A DNA stretch of 64,000 bases. Origin: Durusdinium trenchii. Lineage: Eukaryota; Sar; Dinophyceae; Suessiales; Symbiodiniaceae. The DNA lies in assembly GCA_963970005.1 (NCBI GenBank), contig CAXAMN010022718.1, forward strand, positions 361,009 through 425,008, in the 5' to 3' direction. Position numbers and translations under genes: made by a program. Below are positions 1 through 11,900 of the stretch, one piece after another. How positions within the stretch are numbered: position 1 is the stretch's first letter; each line of letters begins with the position of its first letter. The notes below the pieces were generated by a model. It did no database searches and was not told the DNA's origin. It saw nothing but the letters and a program-made list of their open reading frames with translations.

Positions 1-2913
1 GGCGACCGAAATGGCTCGCCAGAATCTGTCCGACGTTGTGGACATCATGCCATTCAGCGACAGCTCGTCCTTGATCATGTTGGCGATCTTGCCGAACGAA
101 CCGACGGCATGGTGAAACTCCACGTCTGCGCAAACCCTCACGAAAGTAGGTAGTTGGCAGCATGCGTCAAGCTTGACGATCACATCCCTGAGTCTTGGAA
201 CGAAGTCCGTGGGAACAATCACAGTCTTGTACGTCCCCTTCTCGCCCGCAGTCACTAGATTGCTCAACGACAACCACACATGGATGGAGGTGGGTTCATG
301 GCGTTTGACATCATCAATTCGATCACGAACGAAGTTGATGAAACCATATGGATCCGTCATCACTCCCTTCTTGTATTCAGGCGTACATGACATGTTGATA
401 ACCTTATCCCATCCAAGTGACAATAAGCTCTGGGCGAACACTGTCTGTTTTCCGGAATTCGATTTGGTGATGTATTCGAAGTCAGACATCAAAATCACCT
501 TACTGGTCTTCATGGCGCCGATGAACTCACAGTGCACACTCTCACCGTCGTTGGTGCGAGTCGCTGGCTGGCACGTGACACTTGGGATGAAGCCCTTCAA
601 TGTCTCACGCATCCTCAGCTCCAATTCCGCTTCATCAACCACCTTGGCTTCCATTGGGTAACAAAGGTTGTATAGCGTTCTCGGAGATGGTAGCCCTCCA
701 GCAAGTGACACTTGTGTTGAGTCGTAGATGTTGGTATATTGAGCGAACCAATGGGCGTCTTCTTTGTAGTAGTTCCGATCGATCACCGACTCTTGGTACC
801 CCCCATGCCAGAACATCAAATACGACGTCAACCTTCGTAAGTACTGCAACCATGTCATCTGTCCGTTAACGGTACAGGGACCTTCTACGATGTGCCCGGA
901 TGGCACCTGATTGGTGCTGACCATTGCGTAGACTTTCATGTCTTGCGAAAAATAGTCCTTCCCAAATATGTAGTATTTGGATGACCCCATCGGTAACGGC
1001 ATTCTAAACCATGTAGTGACTGAGATGTCCCTTGATGCCGCACCGGTGGATTCTGATCCACCTGTCCTTCCCCACCGCTTAGAGGACGCCGGCCCATGTC
1101 CAGTTGAACTGTCGGAAGGACGCTCCGAAAAGTTCTGCTGTTCAAATGACGACGACGGTGGAGGAGGTCTTGGTGCGCGAGGCATTGGTTTGGCCCTCGG
1201 CCTAGCAAAGTCACCGTAGATCTGAAGCGGCGGGCACCACTTTGGCCTATGAGCAACGTCAGGGGGCTCAGGACCTTCACTTTCCACCATGTCCCAAAAT
1301 GGTAACGAGGGGATAACTTTGTCCTCGATTTTCTTCTTCATCTCCTCGATGTATTCGGTGTAGGATTTGAAGGCGCTGCTCCGCCGGTTGTACTCATTTT
1401 GCCTTCCGCTCTCCGCCGCAGCTGCGTTGTACTGAACTCGAAACATTGTGGGTTCAACCGGGATCCACTCATTGATCATCGGCATGACCTTTTCCCTCAT
1501 GAATCTGAGTTCTTCTGGTATTATCAGGGCTACCGGAGGCTTGCAGTTGTCAAGGTATTGTACCATTACACTCATGGAGCCTAGAAAGGTCTCCATATGG
1601 TTCTGAGCCGCCGACCTATATTTTGGCAACCCTCTCTTCCTGGCAATCAGGTCCTCGAGCACATCGATCACGTGGATCTTGTCCAACGCGCTGTCCGAGT
1701 TGTGGACCCTTATTGCCAGTGCCATATTGCGGATTTCTCTGTTCACCGTCTCTATCAGCTCTTGTACCTTCTCCTTCGCGTTTCGACTGGTGAGTTTGTC
1801 AGAGGTGTGATAGAAGATCGAGCTGAAGATCGTGTAGTAACTCTCGAGGCGGGTAGCATAGACGTGATCTGACGGATCCGCGGCTTCACGCATGTTCATG
1901 CTCTCATTGGCCGACCCGGACAGGTTCCTCCATTGCTGGTACTCAACCATAGTGTCATTGAGTCTGCCGCTGTTGATGAAGTCGCGGACGTCGTCCCATA
2001 AGTCATCGATCGCCCCAATCTCCTCAGGCTCCACGAGGTAGCGAGAAAGGTTGCTGAAAACCCCACTCGCATCGTTCCCGAAGCGCCCCTTAATGGTGGC
2101 CATGGATAGCTTATAGCGTCTTGCCAAGTCGCCAGTTTTCTCTTTCTTCTCTTCCTCGTTCATGTAGCCCACTAACTTCTTCAGTGAAGCGGTCAAGAAC
2201 TTGGTGTCATCGGATTTTGTCCTGGACATTGCATAGTTGATGGATAACGGGACGAGCGGAGGAATGCCAACGGCAATCCATGCTTCAACCACATCCAACC
2301 CATGCGTACTCCTTGACATCCTTGGAGGTAGGGTGATCTGCCCTCTCTCCTTCATCTCAACCAGGCCATCGAGGATCTTGATGATGAAAGTCGGGTAGCC
2401 GCTCGTGTTGCTGTTATAGTTCATGACACCACCAACAGAAGCCATAGCCACGTCGCTGAAGCGTACGGGTGAAGCAGTGCTGTGGTCACACAAACAAACG
2501 CAACATGCCTGAAAATCATGAATGCCATGTGGTTCGATCCGTCGTACGTGTGATATTTCTGTCCCATGCTCATCACATGTGTATACAGTCTCGTTTGATG
2601 TTGCATCACACACTGATCGTTCGTTGAAGGAACTACCCAAGGCTCGAATCATAAGGCACGGAACGGCATGCATCATCTTCTCGGACTTCTGGAATCCAGC
2701 GATTCTCTTGGTCACGGTCTTCAGGATAATGCCGACTATCTTCTTATTATATAATTGAGTAGTCTTAGTGTATTTACCTGCACAATCTCTATGGCTATGG
2801 CTCTTGTCACATGTTCTGCTGAGCTGGGTCGCCAAACTCAAGATTCCATGATACAATCTCCCAAGGTTTCTTGATGAGTTTCTTGTTGGAATGCGAATCG
2901 TTGAACTCAGCAC
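1..2913 (-). CDS. ORF B: long 3' ORF of copia-like element 1, function unknown, partial at left edge
   Basis: I read this frame codon by codon. It is open from just after a TAG at 2914-2916 to position 1, about 971 codons with no stop. The first ATG pair is at 2671-2676, leaving 892 codons before the edge. It overlaps the last ~35 codons of the polyprotein ORF in the +1 frame. Its beginning (Cys/His-rich, with D-K-S-H-S-H-R-D-C near 2780-2810) looks like the natural continuation of the polyprotein's last domain, so expression by frameshift, or one indel, is likely. Further on are a helical region (about 2100-1300), a Pro/Ser-rich linker (about 1230-1060) and a globular part (about 1050-1) that includes V-I-L-M-S-D-F. 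An SGNH-like fold was considered for that last part but is not established. I recognise no family. Its place 3' of RNase H is like the extra ORF of some plant copia lineages, by position only. Confidence 0.7.
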   Translation of the reverse strand, partial: MLSSTIRIPTRNSSRNLGRLYHGILSLATQLSRTCDKSHSHRDCAGKYTKTTQLYNKKIVGIILKTVTKRIAGFQKSEKMMHAVPCLMIRALGSSFNERSVCDATSNETVYTCDEHGTEISHVRRIEPHGIHDFQACCVCLCDHSTASPVRFSDVAMASVGGVMNYNSNTSGYPTFIIKILDGLVEMKERGQITLPPRMSRSTHGLDVVEAWIAVGIPPLVPLSINYAMSRTKSDDTKFLTASLKKLVGYMNEEEKKEKTGDLARRYKLSMATIKGRFGNDASGVFSNLSRYLVEPEEIGAIDDLWDDVRDFINSGRLNDTMVEYQQWRNLSGSANESMNMREAADPSDHVYATRLESYYTIFSSIFYHTSDKLTSRNAKEKVQELIETVNREIRNMALAIRVHNSDSALDKIHVIDVLEDLIARKRGLPKYRSAAQNHMETFLGSMSVMVQYLDNCKPPVALIIPEELRFMREKVMPMINEWIPVEPTMFRVQYNAAAAESGRQNEYNRRSSAFKSYTEYIEEMKKKIEDKVIPSLPFWDMVESEGPEPPDVAHRPKWCPPLQIYGDFARPRAKPMPRAPRPPPPSSSFEQQNFSERPSDSSTGHGPASSKRWGRTGGSESTGAASRDISVTTWFRMPLPMGSSKYYIFGKDYFSQDMKVYAMVSTNQVPSGHIVEGPCTVNGQMTWLQYLRRLTSYLMFWHGGYQESVIDRNYYKEDAHWFAQYTNIYDSTQVSLAGGLPSPRTLYNLCYPMEAKVVDEAELELRMRETLKGFIPSVTCQPATRTNDGESVHCEFIGAMKTSKVILMSDFEYITKSNSGKQTVFAQSLLSLGWDKVINMSCTPEYKKGVMTDPYGFINFVRDRIDDVKRHEPTSIHVWLSLSNLVTAGEKGTYKTVIVPTDFVPRLRDVIVKLDACCQLPTFVRVCADVEFHHAVGSFGKIANMIKDELSLNGMMSTTSDRFWRAISVA

Positions 2914-5900
2914 CTAACCCGTACATGCATCCATCAAACACATGACAGTCGCAATCAGTGCCGCTCAACAAACGTTGAACCCTTTGATCTTTCCAGTAGG
3001 CACAGTATCTTGGTAGTTCAAACAGTGCGGCGGCCCCGATCCTCAAAACGCGAGTCATAACCGTTTCAAAACGTTCCCAAAGGTCCCAGTATAGCGCTCG
3101 CTTAAGCTCTATAGATTTAGCTATCGCATCGCTGACTTTAGCGTTGTATCTCGACCATGCTGATCCGCCTGTACAGGGTCCTGCAAACATTACTGCATCC
3201 TTCTCCGAGCGTACCGCCGCGAGCGCGCGTGCGATTCCGTATGGTGAAGTGAGGTCATCGCTCTGAGATACAGTGACGATGGTGCAATCGTACTTCGACG
3301 CTAAATGGGTGAAGTGATTACATTCCTCTGAACACAGTAGGATGAATGCGGGTTCTTTACCTATGTCGTACAGATCGATTACCATCTGCTCGTCGCGGGC
3401 GGCTAGGCTGTCATCTTCTTCGCACAACACGAACTGGTACCGATATGCAATCTCCCCATCATGTCGTCTCAAGTTGACATCAACTATTCTGTGCTCTTTG
3501 CTCTCCTCGCTCTTGGCTTTGCTAACGGAGACGAACGTTGGGACAATGATATCCTTCAGTGGGATCGTTTTCATACGCTTTGGGGTGCTACATAACGCTA
3601 TTGCAGCCGATTGAGCTTCCTCGTTTTCCGATTCAGCGTCGTTTCCCCTAAGGGTGAACACAGTCTTGCCTATCCATCGGAGGTGCATTTTGGTATGCGT
3701 ACCTCTACCTGAGTGTCGCCAATAGTCCTTGACACAATCCTCAAAATCTGATGACTCGAACTGACTTCCTTGACGGTAAGTCATCCTATCGTCTTTGATC
3801 CGTGATATGTCGACTGGACAAGATGGCGCGTCACCCGGGCAGAACGCCTTTCTCCTAGGAGACAAGTGTATTCTTGTTAGCGTTTTAGCTTCTTCGTCTA
3901 CCTCCCAATGATCGTGAACTGAGTGCTCTTGCTCTTCAGGATCCGAAACAAAATTGTCGAAAATCATCGAAGACCCCCCAGACCCCCCATTCCCCCCATG
4001 CACAAGGCGTGTCAGGGCGTTGAGCACATGTAAGGCAGAGGTCGAGCAGTGATGAATCGACAAGTACAAGGACGAATCACGGAGAGTCTGTTGCAACTCG
4101 CGACATTGGACAAGCGGACGCAAGCTAAACAAAAGACGTGGAAGGATCGCAGCGTTGAAATGACCAGACGCAGGAGCGGACGCTTCGGGTAACGGAGAAG
4201 ACAAAGGATGAAACTGAAAGAACGCACGTTCTACCCAGCGGTCAAACCGAACGGGTTCTAAGTTAGGGTCAACCTTATCCTCGATCTGTTGCCATTGCGC
4301 GTCCTGCAAGATCCAAGTGCTGCGAAGGTATGCCATATCAGGGGGAGCCCGTGGTGGACGCAGCCTGTACAGCTTGGGAGTACGAACCATAACGTAGGGG
4401 TCGCATCCAGGGATCTCTTGCAGTCCCTCTTTGCTCGAAAGGCCCGGCTGATACAGTTGTGGCGGGACAATCGGAATGGTGGTGTAAGGATATGTTGGCA
4501 CCTTACTGTGACGGTCTTTCTGGAGCTGCTTGGCGTAAGACAACCCATCATGAGTTGGCTTCATCAAGTCGAGCAATGCTTGGCTGCGCAGACCATCGTC
4601 GCTCAGTATATTGATCAGCATGCACGCATGCTTCCATGAGTTGGCATCATCGAACCCTTTAGTGTGGATATCGGCGGCCATACGAGCAGTAACCTCATAT
4701 ACGAGCAACAGATAGTCACGCTTGAACATCTCATACAACCAAGTGATGGAAATACCATGAGTGCGCTCCATGTGACGCATCGTGGGGTTCCTCCCACTCC
4801 TCATAACATTGATCATCGCTTGATTATCGTCATAAAAAACGATTCTTGGCGGCGTCCTCATCAAAGTCTCCCATGCACTGATGCTTGGGATTCCAAGTGT
4901 CCTCAACGCGTAATCCGCCGCGACAATCTCAGCCTCCGGGGTGGAGTGGCTAACGCACCCTTGACGTTTGCTACCTCCTGCCAACGGGAAACGAGTTCGC
5001 TTGCCTTGGACATGCATGTGTGCACCGGAAGTCGACTTCAACGATTGACCACATCCTGCGTAGTCCGCATCTGCGAATAGGGCTAACGACAGGTCTGCTT
5101 TGGAGTCACCGACCCAACCTACCATTTTCTGGTCGGCTGAATGATGCACGTAACACATCAGGTGGTGCAATTTAGCATCGTCGGCAACTGTCCATTTTGT
5201 CACATTACGAGCCAGCACATTGATGGCCCTTAACAGGTCGAAACGCGCTATTCTAGCAGCGTACAACAGTTTCATTAGGAGACTAGCAGCATGAGGCGCT
5301 AGGGTACCACGAGGTTGCTCCTTCGCATCAGACTTGACGTCATCGTCTGTTGACCTGGCCTTGGAAGCTGCCTGGTCAGGCGAGAAACAAGTACCACACC
5401 ATGTGCATGTGACAGCAAGTCCCTTTTGGGTACTGTATGGTGCTCTCGATGGATGATCCTTTGTGACATCCGGTAACATTGGCGTTGCAACTTTCTTCAA
5501 TACTGTGTCCTTACCTACTATATCGAGGTATTTGACCACGCTCATTTTGAGCAGAGCGCTCATATCATATGTCATTGTAGTGACTTTGGAACCATCGGCC
5601 AATTTATCTTCGCCTTTCGACAAAACACATCCTAAATACAATCCGACCTCGGTTTCCGGTTCAATGCGCAGCTTGGATCGGAGTAGGTCCCAACCTTTCT
5701 TCAAGTTCTCCTTGGGCCCTGCCAACTTCAAGTCGTCCACATATATCACTAACAGCAAGTCTAGCTTTTCGTGGTAATACATCGACGGCCATTCTGGTCC
5801 GACGGGTTTGAACTCCAATGCGCGTACAGATTTGTCGCAATGTTGCTCCCACATCGTTCCAGAGTCTGGATGTCCGTATAATGCTTTGTTCACACGACAC

Positions 5901-8900
5901 GTAGGACGTTTGAGACCCCTTCTGGTGATCTCCTCTTGCAAGTGCTTGGGCCACGCTTCCCACGGGAGTTCAGCCCAACACGGTACACCGCCCAATAATG
6001 CTTGGATATATGCTCGAATGGCGTCTGCCACCTGCACATCATTACCTTCCAGGCAACCGTAGAAATCGGCCCATCGAGCAGCTTCGAATGTAGCTGGAGA
6101 GTTTCCAAGGTCTTGGAACAGTGCTGCCTCGAAGTTCTGGTTCTTCGCCTGATCCCCGAGTAGAACCCCTCGCCCTTTGAACTTCCTCTTCGGGTCATCG
6201 TCAGGCAGTTGGTAGTTCTTTTCCACACATATTCCATGTACTCTTGCTAAGTGAACTTCTTCACCTTTCTTCTTGGAGGTTGCCACTATCTCATCATATT
6301 CTCTCAGCCACGACCCGTCGAATGTTTCCTCATCCCAGAGTCCGCCCCACTCATCCAACATAGATTGCATTGCCTTCTTATTGGATAAGATCTCAGCACG
6401 GCTCACAGGTCTTGATACCACAGCGTTGAACAACCTATTGCCCATAAGTTTTGGGCGATGTTGCGTATCACGCACTACACATGGCATCGTCGGAAATGGT
6501 TCACCAACTACATCGTTGTCAATGGGATCACCAGTGATGCAACAACATATCTGACCGTTCAGTGGATTGTAGACGTTCTCCGTCTTCCAAGCCGCCATAG
6601 CAAGATTGTCATCGTTGTCCTCCCACATGGCACTCTCGTCCCAATCGGTGAGGAATTCTTCATCACTGGGGACACACGTGGACTCGGATGTAAAGGATTT
6701 AGGTGACCATGGGTCATCATCATCATCGGTGTCCCACTCCATAAAGGTAGTAGGCATAGCCAAGCTTGGTCCACCTTCACCCTTCTCATCCTTACCCTTA
6801 GACTTCTTTTCTTTCTTGGATTTCTTATCCTTCTTGGTTTTCTTATCCTTCTTGTCTTTCTTGGACTTCTTTTCACTATCTCCTTCATCACCCTTCTTGG
6901 CGTCTTCCAGGTCCTTCAAGAGTTCATCAGGCTCCTCGTCCTCCTTCTTATCCGTACTGCTCCCAAGTCCTTTCGCTTTCTTCGACAATCTATCCACGAC
7001 CATGTCTACATGTTTCCCGGCCTTCTTGGCTATAGCTCTATCTTTCACCGATAGCTTCTGCCATTCTTCAGGTGTAAGGTAGTCCTTGGGTCTTGGTGAG
7101 TTGTGGAAGAGTCGCCTTCCATCCGATCCCACTCTATATAGGCGACCGTCCTTTGCGATCTTGACGTGTTCGCCGTCGTTGTTCAAGTAAATTATGTTAT
7201 CACCTGGCCCCCCAACGGAGTAGTGATCGGGACCGGAGTAGTCCTCTTTCTTCTTCTCTGTGAGCTCCTCCGTTTTCTTATCCTCGATCGCGTCAATTGT
7301 GCTAGCTTTTGACTTCAGATCCCCGTCTGGTGGATCAGGCGCATCATCGTCATCGTCTTGATCGTCGCTATCGTCGGGATCGGGTAACTCGGGATTGGTA
7401 GGTGCATCTGGAGAACCGGATCTCTCCTTCAGGACTTTCATTCCTTCGAGTGTGCTGTTCAACCTTTCGTATTCCTTCTTCAATGGGAATTCTATTCCGT
7501 CGTCTTGGAAGATCTTCTCGGTGATGTGAGGAGTAATCAATTTCCTCAACGGTCTCTCGGCATCATAGCCTAGATTCTGTTGTGCGAAATCGCTTCTGGC
7601 CCATACTTTGTATTTCCGCGACCAGTTCATCCCGGTCCCCATAACGTATCCTGCGAAGATGCCAGGTATGCTCTTGGGGTCGAACTTGTGATCTTGGTCT
7701 CTTTCTCTCGCATCACTAGGTTTGAAGAACACCTTCGCTCCAAGTGGTATCACCATGCCTGGGAATTCGCTCTTGTGCAACTTCAACCATGCACTGCTGC
7801 CATCGCTCAGCTTCTCGATGTTCAATAAATGGCTTACGCATTCCACTGCAAATGGCCAAAAACATGGTGGTAGTCCGGCTTCTAGTAGGCATGTCGATGT
7901 GGTAAGCATCATGAACTGATTGTTTCTTTCGGCGAGTGAATTGTTCTGGGGATGTCCTGGAAGCGACTGGTCTAGTGGAATCCGGAGTTCCTTGAGTGCT
8001 GATTCGAATTGTGGCGCATCATCCGAGTAAGCGTTGGTGACCTTTCTCTTACCGATATAGTGCTTCATTGCCTGCACCACTTCGTCACTATTGCTTGCTT
8101 TCAATGGATAGCCCCATATCACACCAGTGAACCGATCTCGAATCACCAATATGTCCTTATCCGGCATGATCCCATCTCTCGCCATCTTCTGAGTGTTCAT
8201 GAGATCGAAAGTGATAAGGTCACCGAATGCCTTCAATTTCCGTTTGAAAGCTCCCTTGCTAGTCTTGTAGTGCTTCATCTTTGCTCTCACACATGACTTG
8301 CAGTATGGGTTCTTGTATCGGTGCGTCATCAAGTGCGATATGGATTTCGCCTCGTTCTTCAACACTCCTGGTTTTGATAGTCTAGCTTCCCCGTCAACCA
8401 CATCGACTTCCAATAGTCCCTCTTCATCTTCATCAATGTCACTCTCCTCTCGTTCAGAACCCGCATCACCTCCATGTTCGTCGCCTCCGGCTTCTTCAGG
8501 TTGACCTTCGTGATCACGATCGAATCTCGGGTCTTCCCCGTCATATTCCTCTTCAGGAGAATACCCGTCATCACCGTGTTCCTCTGGTTCTCCTTCGACG
8601 CCTGCAACAGCTGGATTGATATCAGATTCACCATCCTGACCTCTCTGGTTATCTTTCTTCTTTCTCCTCCGTCTCCGTGGTTTCTTGGGCGGAAGTTCCT
8701 CTTGTTGTGTCTCCTGACCTGCTGTGACCTCGTCTTCATGCCCCACACCTGACAGTATGCGATGAAGTATCGTAGCCAAGCCGTCTGATCTTGGTAAACA
8801 TCTCCCGTCATCATCATTCACCTTGATGTAGGGTATGTTGTCATGCACCGATAGCGGAATCTTGTTCGCGTTCTGGTCGATGAGGTATGGCAATTGATTT

Positions 8901-11900
8901 GCCGGCCATATGAATGAGTACCCTTGTTCCATGCACCGTTTCCCGATGGAAAAGACTGATGGTGTGCTCTCCAACACGTGTGCCTCGGACCTCATGGGTA
9001 GTTCGTCCACATTGATGTCCACCATCTCTGATGTACTAGTTACACCATTCGCTGTCATGAAGCTCACGGATTTGGGTCCTTCCTTGGTGGTAAGGCCCAT
9101 GGCATTGACTTTCTCTCTTGAGATCAAATCGTGTCCGCATCCCGTGTCCATGATGAAGCGTATTGGTGGTCCATCATACCTCTCCACAGCCATGAACATC
9201 GTGTCTCCTGGTATCGTGTAGTTGACAGAATCCTTCCTTACTACCTCTCTGGTGTTGAAATCAGACAGGTCGACGTTCACCTCGATTCCTTCATCTTGAG
9301 TGATTTGTATCCATGCCTTGGCAATGTGTTCAGCATAGAATAGCTCCATCATCTTACCTTTGGCATGTGCTACTCGTGCAGCTATATTGCTCACTCTGAG
9401 GGCTCTCAACGACGAAATGAGCTCGGTATCCACCTTCTGCACCTCATTCTTCTTCTTCCTGAGGGGACGGATGTTTAGCTCGTTACCAGGATCGCAGGTG
9501 AACGTGGTCACATTCGCCTGGTCATCGAATCTGACTTTAAAGCGAAGCGCCAGCTCACCTTGTTGTACGTTGGGAAGTGCGGGTTGTACGTCCTCGTCAT
9601 CACTCTCGATGTCTCCGCAAAGCATGAAGGCTGGCGCAGCCGGTTTGGGCTTGGCTTTGCCTTTAGCCTCTTGTTTTGTAGCAGGAGCAGCGTGATGCTG
9701 ACGTCGACATTTGTCCCCGAACTTGCACGATCCTTTCTGCCAATTCCAACAGACCTGATCCTTCATTGGCTTAGGGCTACTGCTCCTGCCACCAGGACTC
9801 TTTGATCTGTCACCCTTGAGGCTTTCTGGTTTCTTGGCAGAACTCTTGTGCTTCTCTTGGTGACTAAACTTGCATTTATCTCCTCTAGAACATCCGTTTT
9901 TCCCATGGAAGTGGAAAGCGCATCCTATCTTGGACGTATCTGCTGGAGTCGCTGACCTGCCACGATCCCCTTTTGGGCTCTTCGTGGCTGATCTTCCACG
10001 ATCCTGCTTCTTGTCCTTCTTGTTGTGGTCCTTCGGATTAGCCTGAGGAAGTACTGGAGCGGCGTCATGTTTCGGTGGATCGGCCTTGGTATTCTTGGGT
10101 TTCGCTTTAGGGTCCTTCTTCTCCGCCGCTGGTGTGGCTTTCACGATGTTCCCAAAAGCTCTTTCCCTTTCTTTCTTGTTTGTGGTCTCAATTGATTTCC
10201 GTATCCACTTCGTCATGATCTCTCGTAACTTCTGGTAGGTCTTATCCGGATCCTTATCCAACATGTTGTCGTACACAGACAAGTCTAACGCCATAACTTT
10301 GGAATCCTTAATCTTATCCCAAAGCAGGTTGCGAAGTGCTTTGTCAGGAAGCATGTCATCCGCATCCATACCTGATATGATCTCATCCCACTGTCCAAGG
10401 AATCTAGATAGTTGATTATCCCCAGGGAACTTTAGATCGAATAAGTGCTTGGATGCATACATCACATCAACGTTGTCGGCACTCCGGAAACTATCGACGA
10501 TCAACGCTAACATTTCTCGTCCCTTGACCATTCCAGGAGTTGTGCCTCTCGCACGTCTCTGCATCATCTGCCTCACCTTCAGTTGTACGTCATGAGATCT
10601 CTCACCTGCTGCGTGGATGATCGTGTGTAGGGTGATACCTAGCTTAGCGTCTATGCTAGCGAATCTTGCTTCGCCTGATGTCTCGAGTAGAAATGGGTCA
10701 TATGGTGATCTGAAGGCATCCGAGAGCCATTGGATCCAGTCTTCTTGTTTCTCATCGCCCGATGCCGTCACGACTGCCGCTACAACCTGGGATTTCCAAA
10801 CCTCCAAGTCGTGTATCTTGGGCCATGCAGGGATGTTGATCTTCTCGTGTTCCTTCCGAGATATCTTGGAGCCACCTGAACTAGAGGATGAAGCGGCACC
10901 ATGTTCGGTTGCGGCTGCATTCTCTGCACTTGTGCGCTCCTCTTCGTACCTCTTTCGGTACTTATTCCTCTCATCTCTGAGCCGTGATGCATGCGCTTCG
11001 AATTCCATCATGTCCTGTTGGTTCTGCATCATACCTTCGTAGTACTCAATTGCCTCTTTCTCCTCGGACCTTAATAACTTTTCAGTACGTTCAAGTTCCG
11101 CTCTAAGCTTGGTCATCATCTCATTCTCCACACTGGGTTCTGATCCCATGTCTGGTGGTTTCAACTTCAGTGCGACCTTCAATTGTGCTTCACTTGCGCT
11201 TGATTCGATCAATTCTTCCTGAAGACGTTTCAGCATCCTCTCTTTACGTAGAATGTCCTCTTCCAACATGTTCACCTTGACTTCGGCCTTCTTGAGTTCG
11301 GCGCTGGATGGTTGAAACGGTCGATCGGATCCTTGAGTCCTCGTCTGAGTCAACTCCTCGTTCGCCTTCTGCAATTGCTCTCTGATGCTCAAGATGAACT
11401 TGTCCTGAGTATTAGATCGGTTGTTGAGCTCCTCATTCTCTTCTGATAACCATTTGATCTTGCTTGCATACATTGCTTCCCTCATCTTCATCTCTTCAGC
11501 ATATTCGTGTTTGTTTCTGGCACTCTGCCTTTGTAGTCCAACTAACTCCTGTCTACACAGATCCTTGACGTTCTCAGCATCTGCGATTGTAGTCATGACC
11601 TCGGTTACGGCTCGATCTCTTTCTGCCGATATAGCCTGGATCTCTTCCGTGCCGATGTTCACAACTTGACTAACCATCTCTGCGCTGTTGCGATCAGCGT
11701 ACTCCCCTAACTGGGTGAGACGATCCCGCATTGCCACACGATCAGTGTCCATCTGGTATTGCAGGTCGTGTGCTGCTGAGAGCAAACAGTCTCTGGATTC
11801 TGTAAGTTGGGTGATTCTTCGTTGATTTCCGTATCCTTCGACATAACATTCTTCAAGGTGTGCCATCACTACTTCGTGGACTTCGGTCTCGTGCTGTATA

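Noticed and set aside
173..661. Plus-strand 162-codon ORF
   Set aside because: Shadow of ORF B on the opposite strand.
1..1050. SGNH-hydrolase identity for the end of ORF B
   Set aside because: Only one weak V-I-L-M-S-D-like strand; no convincing G-x-N and D-x-x-H blocks.
2100..2165. An apparent second frame break in ORF B near 2130
   Set aside because: A careful re-reading of the reverse complement showed I had dropped bases; the frame is continuous from 2913 to 1.
6606..7082. Ser/Phe/Leu-rich plus-strand ORF
   Set aside because: Antisense shadow of the Lys/Glu/Asp-rich segment of the element 1 polyprotein.
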